A DNA stretch of 64,000 bases from Larus michahellis (Eukaryota; Chordata; Aves; Charadriiformes; Laridae). Positions within the stretch are counted from its first letter, which is position 1. Each line of letters begins with the position of its first letter. Location: assembly GCF_964199755.1 (NCBI RefSeq), contig NC_133900.1:74012727-74076726 (forward strand), given 5' to 3'. The translations under genes and the position numbers were made by a program. The notes beneath the pieces were generated by a model, which had not been told where the DNA came from, ran no database searches, and worked only from the letters and a program-made list of their open reading frames with translations. Positions 28,001 to 41,549 of the stretch are shown piece after piece.

Positions 28001-30830
28001 TCCCATGTGGTCGTTAAGTTTTACTGGTCCAGAAAAAAAAAAATAAACCCACTTTTTACTCTAAAAGGCTATTCTGGTCTCACTATTCTAAAATTTACTT
28101 ATATCTCATGTCCCAGTTATTCCCCATCTCCCTCTGCATCAGAATATGTAAGAACTTCCTGTGGACATCAGACCGTGTTCTCTGTTACCTTAGAGTTCTC
28201 TCCAAGAAGCAAAGGTTCGTGGGAAAGGAGAGATCAAAGAGACCGAGAACAAGTGCAAGGAGTTAATTTGCAAAGGCCAGGACAAATGAGGTAGTGAGGA
28301 GCCCTGTGAACTCAAAATCCCCTGCTTTGTAGTCCTCCATGCCTCGGACAGCCATGGGTACACATAGTTACTCTGAGACCAAATTCTTCTGGTCTGGATC
28401 CCCAATATATGTATACATTTTCTATGTATCTACACACAGAATTAAGGCAACGTCCACAGGAATACAGATAAGCAAAACACCTCAAAATGGAATTCACGAC
28501 TGAGAGGTTATTGATTAGTAACATACCAGCTCCTGATGTATCTGATAGGGGAAGAAAAATGTAACCTGAAATATCTCAGTTTGGAATGGGTTTTCTTTAG
28601 TTGTTTTGTTTTTTAAAGAAACCTGTGGTATTTCAAATTTGTCTTTGAAAATCTTCTGTCCTTTTCTCTTTACAGAGAAGAAACCACCTCACAGTAGAAT
28701 CCCAAGTAGTCATGCCTACTGAATATACACACTGTTGGAATGAACTGCACTTACCACAATAGAGCACATACTTATATTTCTTCACAGACTACAAGTGCCT
28801 TTCTATATAATATCAAACACCAAATAATTGAAACTTTAGAAATACAGACCTAAGGTTGTCCTGAGCCACTGTAGCACTGTCCCTGCGGCAGCATTCTACG
28901 AGGGAAAGATATCACCTCCCATACACACACACATACATTTTATCCATCTCAAAAGAGTTCATTCCAACATGATATGAAAAGAGAAAAAAGTTTTACACTG
29001 GTTTCAACTATATTTCATGGAATTCCAGGTATCTCAAATATGATGATTAGGCAGATGAATACAAATACAAACACAGAATCTTACATAGTATATCTATACT
29101 GTATCTACCCAATTACTAAGACTGCAATGCAAAGACACCATCTTCTAAAATAGGATCAGTTACACCCCATAACACATCAAAGACCTAGTTAAGAAAAACA
29201 GGTGGTATATTGCCCTACAGTTTTGCTCAACATTAATCATACGGCCACTAACATGAGGTGTCCTTTGCTACAGTAATTACTGAAAATCCTATGGGTTTGA
29301 AGTATCTGCAGTGTAGCACGCTGTGCTTTTATGCTGTACCTTGGTGCAGTGATAATTAACAAAGTTACCAAAAGAAGTAAATAAATGAATCACTAATAGG
29401 ATACAAGCGTGCATTAATATACATTTGTTCTGAATTGGGGGGCAAGGGGAGAAAATAAAAGATAAATCTGTTTAAGAAAATTCATTTAGCAAACAGAACC
29501 TTCAGAAAGCCTGCACCATTTAAATGGCCTGTGGAGTCACTACAGTCTAGGGGACAGAAGAAAATACTGACAAATCACTGACACCCAGTAAGTTATTATA
29601 TTTGAATGCTAATTTATGAGTGAGAAAATGAGCTACCACTGAAATGTCCTCAAAAGGAATCTCTTTTGTGTACCAGGTTTTAAAGAAAAGAAACTCTTAT
29701 TCGAAGGTTTTCCCTACTTTTAATTCACTCCAGAAAGAACAAGAAAAAGACATAAACAGAGATGTTTCCCAACTTTTATCTGCCTGTTTGAAGATGAGGG
29801 TGCAGGGGGACAAACTCCTGAAGGAAGAATGCTTAAAAAAAAAACAAGCAGAGCAAAAAATTTCAGATAACTAATATCATATCTCACAACTTAACCAAGT
29901 ACAGAATCCAGTAGAGACACACAGACCCGCTCTTCAAAATAACATACAGTTCAGTGGCCTTTCAGAAGTGATGTCACTGACAGATGTCACTGTCAGATAC
30001 TCTTCATTTTCATTTTATAGAAATTTTAAAAATACACTTAATAGACCATGCGACTTTCAGGTCACTGACTATCTCCTTTCATCTATTTCAGATCTCTCTA
30101 TGACCCAGAATAAGTTTTGCTTTGTGCTCTGGTGGGATCAAGAACAAAGGAATGATATGCAGTTCAAGAGAAACAAATTCATTTTAATATGATACCCTAG
30201 TGTTGCAGTTGTTAGCAAAACAGTATCAGGAAACCTTTCACTACTACTGACATGATGAATCAATAAAATTACCATGGGACTAGTGTAATGCACCTACTTT
30301 CATAGTCAAACAAAAAAAAACATGATCACAGTTAATTATTATTCTCTCTAGACATTTTTATTATAGTTCTCAGAAACTTCACTGGAACTTTATTGCTACA
30401 TAGAGAAACTGCTTCAAATTTGAGAAAAATTTATCCACTAACACAGAAGAAGTGGTAACTGTAATTATCTCCCCAAGATCAGGAAGGTACTTGCCACTTA
30501 CATAATTTTAAAAAAACACAGAAAATTCAAACTGAATACGGCATGTAATAACTCATGTTCAGTCTTCGTAAGCATGCATGATTATCACCAGTTGAAGAAC
30601 ATATTGTAAGTATCCATACCTGAAAGAATTTACTGCATCTTTCTCAAATGAGGTCAATCAAATATTATCGTAAGAAACCACTTGCTTGCAACACGGAATG
30701 TACATGACAAAATAAATTATCAAAAGGAGCACATTCCTCAAACTCATGGGAACACATTAGGAAGAATGTCAACAGCATGTTCTATACTTTTTGAGTCAGA
30801 AGTATGGAGCCAAATAAAATGTAAACTTAC

Positions 30831-31283
30831 TTTTTTTCTGATCCAGTTTTTGTGACACAGATGGGCGGGTAGAACTTAATACCGGCAGAGTGGTCATCCC
30901 TTCTGTGTTGTTAAAGGATGCATCTGTAGACCACAAACTCGGCTCCTCTGCAGTGGCAAGCAGCTGGGTGCTGTCTTCAGAGCCCTCCGCCAAACCAGCA
31001 TCATATGTAGGATGAGGATTGAGCACTGTGGCTTGAGTTGCAAGAGCAAATGCATTTTCCTGGAAAGTCTCTCTAAATATATTTGAGTTCTTGTTCATTT
31101 GGTCAATGTGGGATAAAGATGTGGTGGTCCAGGAAGAGGGCCGTGTGCTGAGATCCACTGTAGGACCAGTCTTGGAACTGTTTTCGACAATGTTTGGCAA
31201 AAGAACACCAGATGTTTCAATGTCACCATTAACTGTGAGGACCTCACTTCCATTTGAATAAAAGCATGTTTTTTCTAACACCC
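30831..31283 (-). CDS. CORIN: CORIN coding exon 3: extracellular stem
   Basis: This exon has 453 bp between acceptor TTTCTTCCAG and donor AAAA|GTAAGT, phase 1 at both ends, fully open. The split glycine codon from exon 2 is completed here and followed by VLEKTCFYSNGSEVL, matching human corin TLQKVYFKSNGSEPL (recalled). The remainder is a low-complexity juxtamembrane stem rich in Ser, Thr, Asn and Pro, ending KLDQKK. Sequons are visible in YSNGS, VENSSK and FNNTEG. It encodes about 151 residues, whereas human and mouse corin have about 67 here as I recall, so the bird stem is more than twice as long, with the extra part in the middle and C-terminal side. A cysteine replaces human Tyr in the juxtamembrane KTCFYS. 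In the family, the stem holds the catalytic head off the membrane and is where shedding occurs. Confidence 0.94.
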
Positions 31284-31367
31284 CTGGAAGAAAGGAAAAA
31301 AAGGACCAAAATTACCATCACCTGGAGGATAAGAGTCAACAATTTGTTTTGGAAGGTTAATAAAAGT

Positions 31368-31424
31368 TTAGACTAGATGACCTTTTTAAGGTCCCTTCCA
31401 ACCCAAACTATTCTATAATTCTAA
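31368..31424 (+). mobile_element. CR1 3' tail fragment near exon 3
   Basis: The sequence TAGACTAGATGACC, then AAGGTCCCTTCCAACCCAAA and TTCTATAATTCTA is the terminal CR1 3' UTR with a degraded tail repeat. Only about 57 bp remain. It lies about 85-140 bases upstream of the CORIN exon 3 acceptor, in intron 2. Confidence 0.85.
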
Positions 31425-33840
31425 ATATAATGGCACAGATTAAAAAAGTAACATTTATTTAAAAGTTAAAATCAAAGAGAACTAAAGTTAAGAATTTAAT
31501 GTAGCAACAAAATAACAGTAGCACATCAAAACAAAAGCTGTAACTACTGCAGGATAAATGGAGAAATAAATTTAAAATGGAAAGAGGTACTGTTTTCTCT
31601 ATATAGGATTATGTAATTTAACTACCACTGCTAAATACAGGTCCATGAGTTCTTTGTCATTCTTCTCTGATACTGGACTTTAAATATATTGTCATATCAC
31701 AAATTTTAGGCACTTACTGTATTTTTTTTTTGTTCATTTATTATATCATAGACAAACACAGACTTTCCTTAGTTGTATGTGTTGAACAGTTGCAAGTAAT
31801 GATAGTTCACAAATCCAACCAGCTACGTAACACTAAGGAGATGCATCCTATAAGCATCAGGGAATTCAAACTAAATAGTAAGAGAATCTATTTTTAACCT
31901 GTGAGTATTACTGAGATATTTAGTTAATGCAAATAATAAAGGAGGCATCTCAACCATGTATAGGACATATACCTTAGTTATCTATAATAAAAACTACAAA
32001 TGCTAACTCAATTTTTTTAACCAAATATATTAGAGTCATATTTAATGCTAGAAGAAAAGCACAACTCTGTATCACAATATAAGAAATTTTCGGTAAATAG
32101 CAAAAGCAATTTTTGCCACTAGCTATTCACGTAAAAGGGTTTAAGAATCATAATAAATATAGTTCAGCTAGACTTGATTACAAATAATTAAAACTAATCC
32201 CTCAAAACATAAAATCTTCCCACTGTTTTTAAATACCCTGGCAATAATTAGTAATTTTAGTAGCTTTTCATGTTGTCTGCTCCTAACAGTGATATTTAAG
32301 CACTCCCCTCACATTGTTTCAAGACAATAAATTAAAAACAAGGGAGTGAAGAATATTTATCCTTTCAACAATAGGACACAAATACAACAGCCTTTCCTTA
32401 GGCAAAATTGAAAGAAAAGGCCAAAAACATGGCGTCTTCCAGCTGGGCTCTATATGGAAAGATAAGTGTTTTCCCCTTATCCTTTCAGCTCCTTTTCTTC
32501 TCTCTCACCCTTACTGCTAGCTACAGGCCCTCAAGCCAAAAAGATGGTCACACCTGAAGCACATTACTGAGAATTCATCTCCTGTTGTTCTCTACAAACC
32601 CTCTGAACTCAAGGCAAATCACACAGATTTTTCTTTCCACTCTGATGTGTGGAAAAAAAAAATCATTTTTTTCCTAGGCTTTCATATTGATTTGATCCTT
32701 CATTAGCTGTTTGGTACGGATGACTTTTGAGTCCCCACAACACCCACCACCATAACTCCTGAGTTTTGTTTTCAGTTTGGTTATTGTGTTTACCAAAATG
32801 TTTGGTTGCGTGATCACCTCTCAGCCAGGCATCGTTCACCCATCACCACTCCAGGCACTCTCCCTCGCCAAACCCACTGCTCTGCCAGCTCCAGGCACCA
32901 CACACAGCCTGTGCTCACTCAGGTATCCTGAGCCCCTTCCCACTGTTGTTACTGAATCCCTCTTCTCACCCCTTTGTGCACTCTGCATCGAGACTAAATC
33001 AGTTCACTGGTCTGAAGTTCAAGGACTGGGCAGGAGGAAATCTTTATTAATCACAGCTACGAACAACTAACAATGCCAGAAGAACCCAACTTCCAGTTAC
33101 AATCTGAAGTGACTTTGGGTTAGCAAGCTTTATAGATAAGAAGAGAACTAGCATTTTATTTTTCATTGGGTAACCTCTAACTATAGCAATTGGAACCAGC
33201 AAGAAAAACTTGTGAGATTCCTGAAATATAATGGAGTCCAGTGAAACAGTTACCATTTGAGATTTACCATATACTTATTTATCCAGCCTGGGTTGTTTTG
33301 GCTCCATTGTCATTAACTGTAAGTAAATCTTTGTGTCTAACTTCTACTGGAAGAGCCCAGGGGAACTTTATATCCACACATGTTAAGGTTTCTGTTTTTC
33401 CACCAGCAAATGTTTGTAATTCATTGGGATTTGGAGGAATTTACTGCATGTATTTTATAGAACCAACTAAAAATCTTCCCCCTGCAAATTATTTCAGCAG
33501 CAATTTTTTTTTTTCACTTGAGTCCTCTGGTCAGGCCAAATGGGAAAAATGAATGTGCTGTTTTCACAAATAGGGACCAGTAGTAATAAGTTTTGCTAAA
33601 ATTTAAGAAATTGTGACTGATCATGCTCAGAAATTGTGCTCACTCATACGTAGCTTTACTTCGATGCTTTGATTCCAAATAAAGCTTTAAAACTCCATGA
33701 TTCAGAAGCCTACTTTGTTTCAAGTTTGAAACTTCAGTAGTTTTTTCTGTGGTTTTCGAAAAGTTAAAACGAGCTTTTTTCCTCCTTTGGAAAAGTGCAT
33801 GTTTTTTTTCTGTAACTCAAGAATAGCTGAGGGGATTTTT

Positions 33841-33892
33841 TTCACATTCTCTCTCCTCCTCCTCCTTAGGCTCTTCTTCTCTTCTCCTCCAC
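33841..33892. repeat. CT-rich low-complexity tract
   Basis: Pyrimidine-rich stretch with CTCCTCCTCC and CTTCTTCTCTTCTCCTCC, intron 2. Confidence 0.8.
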
Positions 33893-35010
33893 TCAACACA
33901 AAAATAGAAAAAGCCTAGAAAACATTGGTCCCAAGGGCTATGAATAATGATTTAAAATTAAAGTAAAAATGATTAGCTATTTATACATCACTCAGCAGAA
34001 CAGCAGGTAATACATTACAAGACGGGTAAACTCTTGAAAGAAGTTTAAAAAAAACCCTTTGGTTTAATACAGTGGGACAATAAATACTGGTAAGGAAAAT
34101 CTTGAAATTACCCGCTGGGTTCTATCCTCTCCACGCTAAGCCTTATTTCATTCTTTTTCTGGAACTATAAATAATATCTATGTCTATCACTACCCATAAG
34201 AACATTTACTTCTTTCACTGAGATCCCCAAATGCTTGTTTGCTTCTTCAACCCATCTTTCCAACACTAACATTTTTTCTTCTATTTTCACAGTTTCCTAG
34301 TGATAGCTCCCTTTCTCCTCTTCACAAGTGTACCACACAATGAATCTCATCTACACAAAAGACCTTACCAATTGTATCACCTCAATTGTTCTACTGACAA
34401 TGAGTAGTATTAAAATTCTTTTTAACAGTTTTTTGCCCCACAAAATAACACGAGCCTGGGCTCTGGTGCATATGCCCTTGAGAGAGGCAGGCATAGACCT
34501 CTGTTAGGCATTCTGCACTGGCTAGCTCTAGATGGCAACTCTGCTTCCACTGAGTATGTGAGGGTTTTGGATTACCTTCCCTAATCACCTTGTTCCCTCC
34601 CCACATTTTCCTCCTATCCTCTCATCTTCCCAATGCATGGTAGGCAATTCAAACACACAACTCCAGGCTAGAGAGGCCACTAGCTGAGTTAGGCTTCCAT
34701 TTGCTTTGATTCTCATCCTTTTCCTTCCCTAAAAATGCTACTGTATATCTTCAATCTTAAATTAAGCTAGAAAAATACCGGAGATTTTTCTAGCATCTAA
34801 ATCCCTGAAGGAACTATGTAAATTTTAAGATACCTAAGAAAACGGAGTGATGCTTTAAAACAATCCATTCTTTTGTAATCTCTTCAGTAATGAGAACTGA
34901 CTTACTCTCTGTCATTGTCTGCTAACAGCCATACAACACATACAGAATATGCATGTTATTCATGTATACCGCACTCTGTATCCAACTATTCTTCTTATGT
35001 GAGTTCATAC

Positions 35011-35054
35011 AGAGCTGTAGACAGTAAATCATAGAGCTGTAGACAGTAAATCAT
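35011..35054. repeat. Perfect 22-bp tandem duplication
   Basis: AGAGCTGTAGACAGTAAATC plus AT occurs twice in direct succession without a mismatch. It is in CORIN intron 2. Confidence 0.97.
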
Positions 35055-36860
35055 AAGACAGATAGTTAATTAGTGAGAAACAGCTGTCAACATTTTGGAT
35101 TTGCATCTCCAGCTACAGCTGGGCACGTCCAGATGACAGAAATATACAGCATGCTGGCCTTCATTGTGTTTGGTACAACATGGAACTGGCACCAAGCTCA
35201 TTCGGTTCAAAGTGATGCCTTGCCAACAGTTCTACTGATCATTTTCCAGTTCCTGTTCACTATTGGGGAATTAATGTTTCATTTAAAGATCTGAAATGGA
35301 CAATTATGAGATCTAAGAAATAGTCACATTGTTCAAGCCATTAAATTGAGATTTTGGCAGTGTATACTGTGGGTGATTTCTTGCAGTTCACAGCAGGAAA
35401 TCTCAAAAAGACCAAGTTTATTTAAAAAGATAATGAAACAGAGTAAAGCAGCCTACCAAAGTATGTGTAATGGATGAGGCAGTTAGTTACACAAGGAATA
35501 AAACACCAACTCACTACTATAACTAGCCAGCACGTAGCCACTGAGATTTCTTCTGCAGGGTCTGTCCCTGCGACTCTGCACTCTGAAGAAATGGGCAGGT
35601 CACTGACAATATGGAGGTCCCACAGCATACCAAACCATTGCATATCAGTTGAGCTGCAGTAATAGACTTTATCCTGCTCCTCCTGGGAAGTAAAGACACT
35701 ACCTTAAGCTGCTTACCAGCTGCCCAAGGGGCCAAAAAGGAGGTCAGCTGTAATTATTTTTTTAACTTTTTTGCAACTTAACAGGTGGCTTATGAAAATA
35801 ATGGATCAATTCCCAAATAAAACGGAACTCAAAGTAGATTTTGTGGAAGGCATCTTTTAAAGAAGGTGCAGAACAAGTCTGGGCTCCTAAGGTCCGGTGC
35901 AGAAAGGACAGATTTCTGTGCAGAAAGGAGAGATTTTCCCTATCATCAACTTCTGGCTCTCAGGCAACAAAGTCTTGGCAAAAATATCAGGATCATACTA
36001 AAGGGCTGGAGGGGAAAACAGTAGCTACCTTTCATATTAACAGCTGTTGTTGCCTGAAAGTTCCTAATTACAGTCATAAAACTGTGGTCTAATAAAAAAA
36101 AATTTATCTGGTGTCTTTCTTTTTTTCCCATCTCTTGAGCAAAATGTGTCATGTAACTAGAAATTTTTATTTATAAAGCTTTTCTTAACCTAAGAAATGA
36201 AATGTAACATACACATAATGACTCTATTGCAATTCAGTATCCAATCCTGAACTCTGTGCCTGTCTTAAACACTCACTTAGCACTGGATAATAAATAAAGC
36301 TCTATGGGCTCCTTGGGAATCAATTACGCCACAACAGAATCCATGCTTCAGTCACTGTGACCTTCTGTCCATTATTATTCTCTAGATCACAAGAACAATT
36401 CCCCACTGACCTCAGTGATGTCTCACAGCAGACATTCTGACCTGGAGCTATATTCACAGCATCTTTTTTTTCCCCAACATACCAGGTGTATCAGTAAAGA
36501 AGGCTTGCTAGACTAAATCAGTTCTTTTAGATGGGTGAAATACAGGCTGCTCTGCAATACGCTCCTTTGGACATTACCCATAATATAGCCGTGTTGGCAA
36601 GATCAAATCAAAGAACAGGCAGGTCATTTAGCTGATGATTACCATCTTCCATCAGAAAATATCCCAGGACCAAATGGTTTATTTATATGTTAATTTTAAA
36701 CTCCTAAATTTAGATACCTGTCTTACAGCAAATATTGCCATTGATTGGCAATGAAATTGTTTACATTTCATATTGCGTTCACAATTACAACTTTTGGATC
36801 TCCATGCTGCTAGTCACTTTAGATTTTGAAGATGTGTCATATGCCTCGAGGTTCAACATC

Positions 36861-36888
36861 ACTTGGAGAACTACTACTTGGAGAACTA
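36861..36888. repeat. 13-bp direct repeat at 15-bp spacing
   Basis: ACTTGGAGAACTA occurs at 36861 and again at 36876, intron 2. Confidence 0.9.
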
Positions 36889-39800
36889 GTCCAAATGATT
36901 CGGGGATCAAGATCCTTTTACTCTAGAGTATAATTCCTGCAACTTTAACTTCCTCTGTGCAGCAAAAAGTTCCTTATGGACCAGTACAGTTGGATTTCCA
37001 AATTGATACAGGAGTCTTGACATATGCATGTTACCCTATGAATGTGGAGGATCCAACAGGCACAAAGCTAAGCCTAGCAGTTTTACTAAAATGTACTTTT
37101 CCTGATGTTTACTCTGTGAAGGAGACACAGCTTCTTCTGTCTTCTCAGAAGGGGAAGGGAAAGGAGAATACAGATCCAGCAGGTAATATAATAGTGACAA
37201 TCTTTGTTCAACCAGTGTCATGCAAGAACACCGACAGCATCTCTTAGGGGGACAGAATCATGCTACGGATTTCTCAAGCAACAGAACGATTTGAGAACTG
37301 CCCAGGCTGGTTCGTACTTATGAATAATGAAGGATAATAAAAATGCAGCTATTAGAGTGAGCTTTGTTTTTAAGGAGACTAAGATGAAAATACTAAAAAC
37401 AACCCATCACACATAACACTTGTAAGAATTCTCACTGAGAACCAAAATTAATTTCAAAATACGTCAGAGACAAAATATAAACATTACGTGCTGATAACTT
37501 AAGGACAGCGAGAGAACCAAAACCTCAATTATTTGCATATCCATAGTGCATCTTAGAGACTTTAATTCTAATCCGCATTCCCACCAGTGTTGACAAACTA
37601 ACAGATTTTTAAAATATTATTTTGCAAAATGCATGAATGCCTAACATTGTGCATAGAGGGTATGCTGCTTGCCTGAAAGGCAGGCTTATTTGATGTGGTC
37701 CTGAAGCATGACCACATGCCCAAAAATTACAACTGGATTATAAAAGTCTGACATACATGAAATCATTCTTTATGTGCGTCACAAAACTTGTTCTGAATTC
37801 TACAGAAGACAATAAACAAAGTATTAGTCGTAAATGGCTGTTAACAGGAGGTGGTAGAAGACCATCTAAGTATGAGCTGAGGATACTGCTGTGAAGGAAT
37901 GGGAGGAATGGGACAACTACCATGGAACGCATTTATCCCTATAAAATAAATATAATTGATTTTCCTTTATGGAACTGTAAGTATAAAGCATTTTGTTTTC
38001 CCAGATAAATAACTGCAATAGTAAGCAATTACGGTAAAAAAAGATTTAATTTGGTATAATGCTCATCAGATGTGAAGGACTTTTTAAAACAATATTTCAA
38101 GTGGTTTAGAACATTGCCTCTCTGCAAAGAAAAGAATGAAAATGCCAGAGGTTTTTCATTCTTACAAACATGCTAATTTTCACCTTTGTAATATTTGCAT
38201 ACTATTCATTAGTTAACGATTTTTTTTCAGTGTAAGCAAAATGGGACACAGCATACACATTTCAACACAAGTTGAAGGTGATCTTACATCTCTCCATCTT
38301 AAAGAAAGATTTCGTTATTCACACCATGGATTCAGTTATTGTTTGTTTTTCTGGAAAGTAATGAAATTTACTGCACTACGCTAACTATAATCCCCAGAAA
38401 AATATTATGGACCAATTTTATTAGAAGGCTCTTCATGTCTATAGGGGTCAGATGAAATTGTAAGATATCATTAATTTTAGTCATGTATAATCTAGCCTTT
38501 CAAATTTATATTGCTGAGTTAGGTCTTCATGGTCAAGGTCTTGCATGTTAGGTCTTCAACAGTCCAAAGCAAGGACCATTGCTAAACCCTCCCGTCCTCC
38601 GATATAACACAGGCAATCAACAAATTATTATGGTCATGGTCTAAAGGCTAGAATTCCTTTCTAGCAACTGGTATTGCCTCTACTTCAATGAGTGAAACAA
38701 CATTCATTCATTACAAAGTTTTCTTCTACTGGTTGACAAGCATGCCATATTCCTGGTGAGAGAGAGAAGAGTACGCAGAGCCAGAGTGTAAGTACTTAAG
38801 AGAAGTCATAGCTAAACAACTCAGCTTGCTATTTTTTTTCTACGGACCATAAAAGACCATCTTTAGTCAAAATAAGGTGTATCTCTATTGATAATTTGCT
38901 TTGTCCTTTCTTTGTACACAGTTCTAACAAAATAACTTTTTCAAGGGCTTTGCATCTTGAATACTTTGATGGTAAACAATTTTTGAAAGGTTGATTAATG
39001 AAATATTCTGAAAACAGGCCCCCATGACACACCTTGAGTAGGACATTCTCTATTACTGCAATATAACTGTACTGCTCTATCTGTCTCCTTCCACCCATAC
39101 CAACTTTTCAGTTTCTTCAACATCAGAGCTTGCAATGATGTGCAGGCAGCAAAACAGATGTAAGGAAAGTGAATTGGAAAGTTCTAAGGTGCGTGCACAG
39201 TTTTTCATGTGTATCATCAGCCTCATTTAATTAAAAAATATTACAGAAGGAAAAGAGTAATTACTTAGAAATTTACCACAGGAAACAAAATATTTTCTTG
39301 CAAAATATAAATGGCATATAATATAATATAAAATATAATTTTCTGATGAGTTTGTTACCAAAGTCAAAGCAAAAAAGTTCATAAGGTTCTAAATGATACA
39401 CTGGAGCTCACTATTTAGGTTTTAAGCACTAGTGAAAGATACCAGAATGTCAACCACAGAATTTAACTCCTCCATTTTGTGAAAAAATGAGAATAGAATT
39501 TCCTATATATTGAATAATTTGTGTTAGCCGGTCATGACTATCAACTCATTTCTTACATTCTAAGTCCTCATACCAATATTAGACTGTAACAGAATTCAGT
39601 TATTATTAATCTGAAATGAAAATGAGCTACTATTCTGGATATAGTGTATTCTCAACAAAAAGAACAGACTATATTATATTACACACACTTTAAAGATGCT
39701 CACAGAATTTGTTAATTTAATTCCAGTCATCAGATATATTTGTTTCTAGGCTATCAGTGCACAAAAAATGAAAGCTGCTGGCTGAGAGAGAAGAATACTA

Positions 39801-41404
39801 ATAATAATCATGCTAATTCAAAAGATGCTGAAAGGAGCTTTGCCAGTTTTAGACTTGCGTAATAACACCAAGCCTTATTCTTCACCCTACAGTACTTACA
39901 TTGACTTAAGAGGAGATAGTCCTGATTTTTGCTCTGTAAGCTGTATCAGAACAGGTCCCATTTCCCCAGAGGATTTCATACATTTTAATGAGTGTTATGT
40001 CAATACATGCCTCAGAGGAGGAGATTGAGTAGAGCTGACGTAAATACACCTGCTTTTTTATCTGCTTTCTCACCAAAGAACAAAAATCTAGGGCAGAGGA
40101 TATGAGGGATACAAATGGAATGCTAAACATAAGGAAAGTAAATTGAATGGCATCATATTTCCTAATTGCCAGATTTACTTGATCTTAATCCATTTCAGAT
40201 TGTTCTTAGTTTAAAGATACATTCCAAGACTTACTTGTCAATCATAACATTCACTAGCTTTGTTGGTTTTTTTACTTCCCTAACTTAAGCTAAATGAAAA
40301 AAACAGGCCCACAATGTCTTGTTGCAAATCCTTTACAGACTGAATTGAGAAAACAGATTTAAGTTGTCTTGATTTTGACAGTGCTGAAGGTGCTATTGAG
40401 AAGTGTTTAGTTTCTTCCTGTGCTTGCTAACTGTTTGATTGTATGATGTGTATTGAAATTGGGTGTTTAAAACAGGAAAACAGATTTATATTTATACACC
40501 TCACATATTACTCCATTTGTTACAGATGTACTTCTGAATTACTTAAGGAAGCTCAACTAAAAACTATTCTCATTAGCAAAAAAAAAAAAAGAAGTAAAAA
40601 TCCCAGAAACTCCCAGCACTGAAAGCAGAACAGATGATTTTTTCACTTCTTTTTTTTCCTGAAAAATTAATGCTTTAACCTAGCATTACTGTCTTTCTCA
40701 TGTTGTAGCTGAAGTGATTTTACGATATGTCAGCTTCTCTAAAGGTAACAAAGGGAAGGCTTTTTATTATATTTTTTTTAATAAGTTGTTACCTTTAAAT
40801 TCTTTACAGACACAAAGTTAGTTAACAGACTAAGCCATTATGAAATCTTATATACCTGGAACAAATTTCCACAAAACATACTTGGGGTTCTGCATTGATA
40901 CATATTTCATATTTATAAGAAATGAACATATTTTTCCTTAGTTAAACAGTGATATTTTGTAGGCTGTCCAGAAAGATTTGAGGCTATTTATAAATTAACT
41001 TTCACCTGAAAATAAAAATCAGATTTGCACATCAATGTGTGCCATAAAGGGATAAATATTCCACTCCAGTGACAGTAATCTAAAGTTCTAACATAAATAT
41101 CTTTTTGTACTTGTAAAATGAAAGCTGAAAACCATCTACATGCTACATGCTCAAGGTAGCGTGCTCCTCAAAAATCTACCTTGAGAAATTCAGAAGTGGT
41201 TTCCTCTTCGGTACCTTAAATACATTTTATCTAACTAGCATACTTATTTCTCCGACATTATTAAATCACAAGGTAGACTAGTTTGTTAGGTAGATGTGCT
41301 AAGATGTATCTTTGACATACACAATTACATTAGCACTTGAGAATGCAGTTTCAATTTTAGTCTCCTGAATTAAAAATGTGTCAATTTACTCCATTAGCAC
41401 TCAC

Positions 41405-41549
41405 CTACAAAGGTAAGCAGGATCACCAACAAAAGGATAAGGGCACAGATGCACGGAATCAGAATTAGGAGCAAAAGTCGAAGGAACTTGGCAGAAGCCA
41501 GTTTCTGAGAGCAACTATCCCCCATATTATCCTCATCTGTTCCTAAAAC
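41405..41549 (-). CDS. CORIN: CORIN coding exon 2: signal-anchor transmembrane segment
   Basis: This exon has 145 bp (48 codons plus one base) between acceptor TTGTTTTTCAG and donor GTAG|GTGAGT. It starts in phase 0 and ends in phase 1. The encoded stretch starts VLGTDEDNMGDSCSQKLASA, followed by a hydrophobic run of about 24 residues containing LIPCICALILLLVILL. The match to the human corin signal anchor (IPCICALVLLLVILL, recalled) is almost residue for residue, so the assignment is firm. Counting exon 1 from the second ATG, the membrane segment covers about residues 47-70. The tail before it has KFLR, so positive residues lie on the cytoplasmic side, consistent with a type II topology (N in, C out). 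The acidic DEDN stands where human corin has DDNN, a motif I recall being linked to surface transport. Confidence 0.96.

Larger units (their letters stand above)
20776..30830. other. CORIN intron 3, unique part up to exon 3
   Basis: About 10 kb with no exon seen on either strand. It contains the small tRNA-like remnant at 24019 and the duplication at 25045. Short (CA) run at 28923..28936. Confidence 0.7.
31425..41404. other. CORIN intron 2, unique part
   Basis: AT-rich DNA with only small duplications. A plus-strand frame of 96 codons at 36957..37247 and one of 72 at 39810..40028 show no known protein and lack exon-like context. Confidence 0.7.

Noticed and set aside
36957..37247. Plus-strand frame of 96 codons in intron 2
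   Set aside because: Protein-like composition but no known family and no splice or promoter context.
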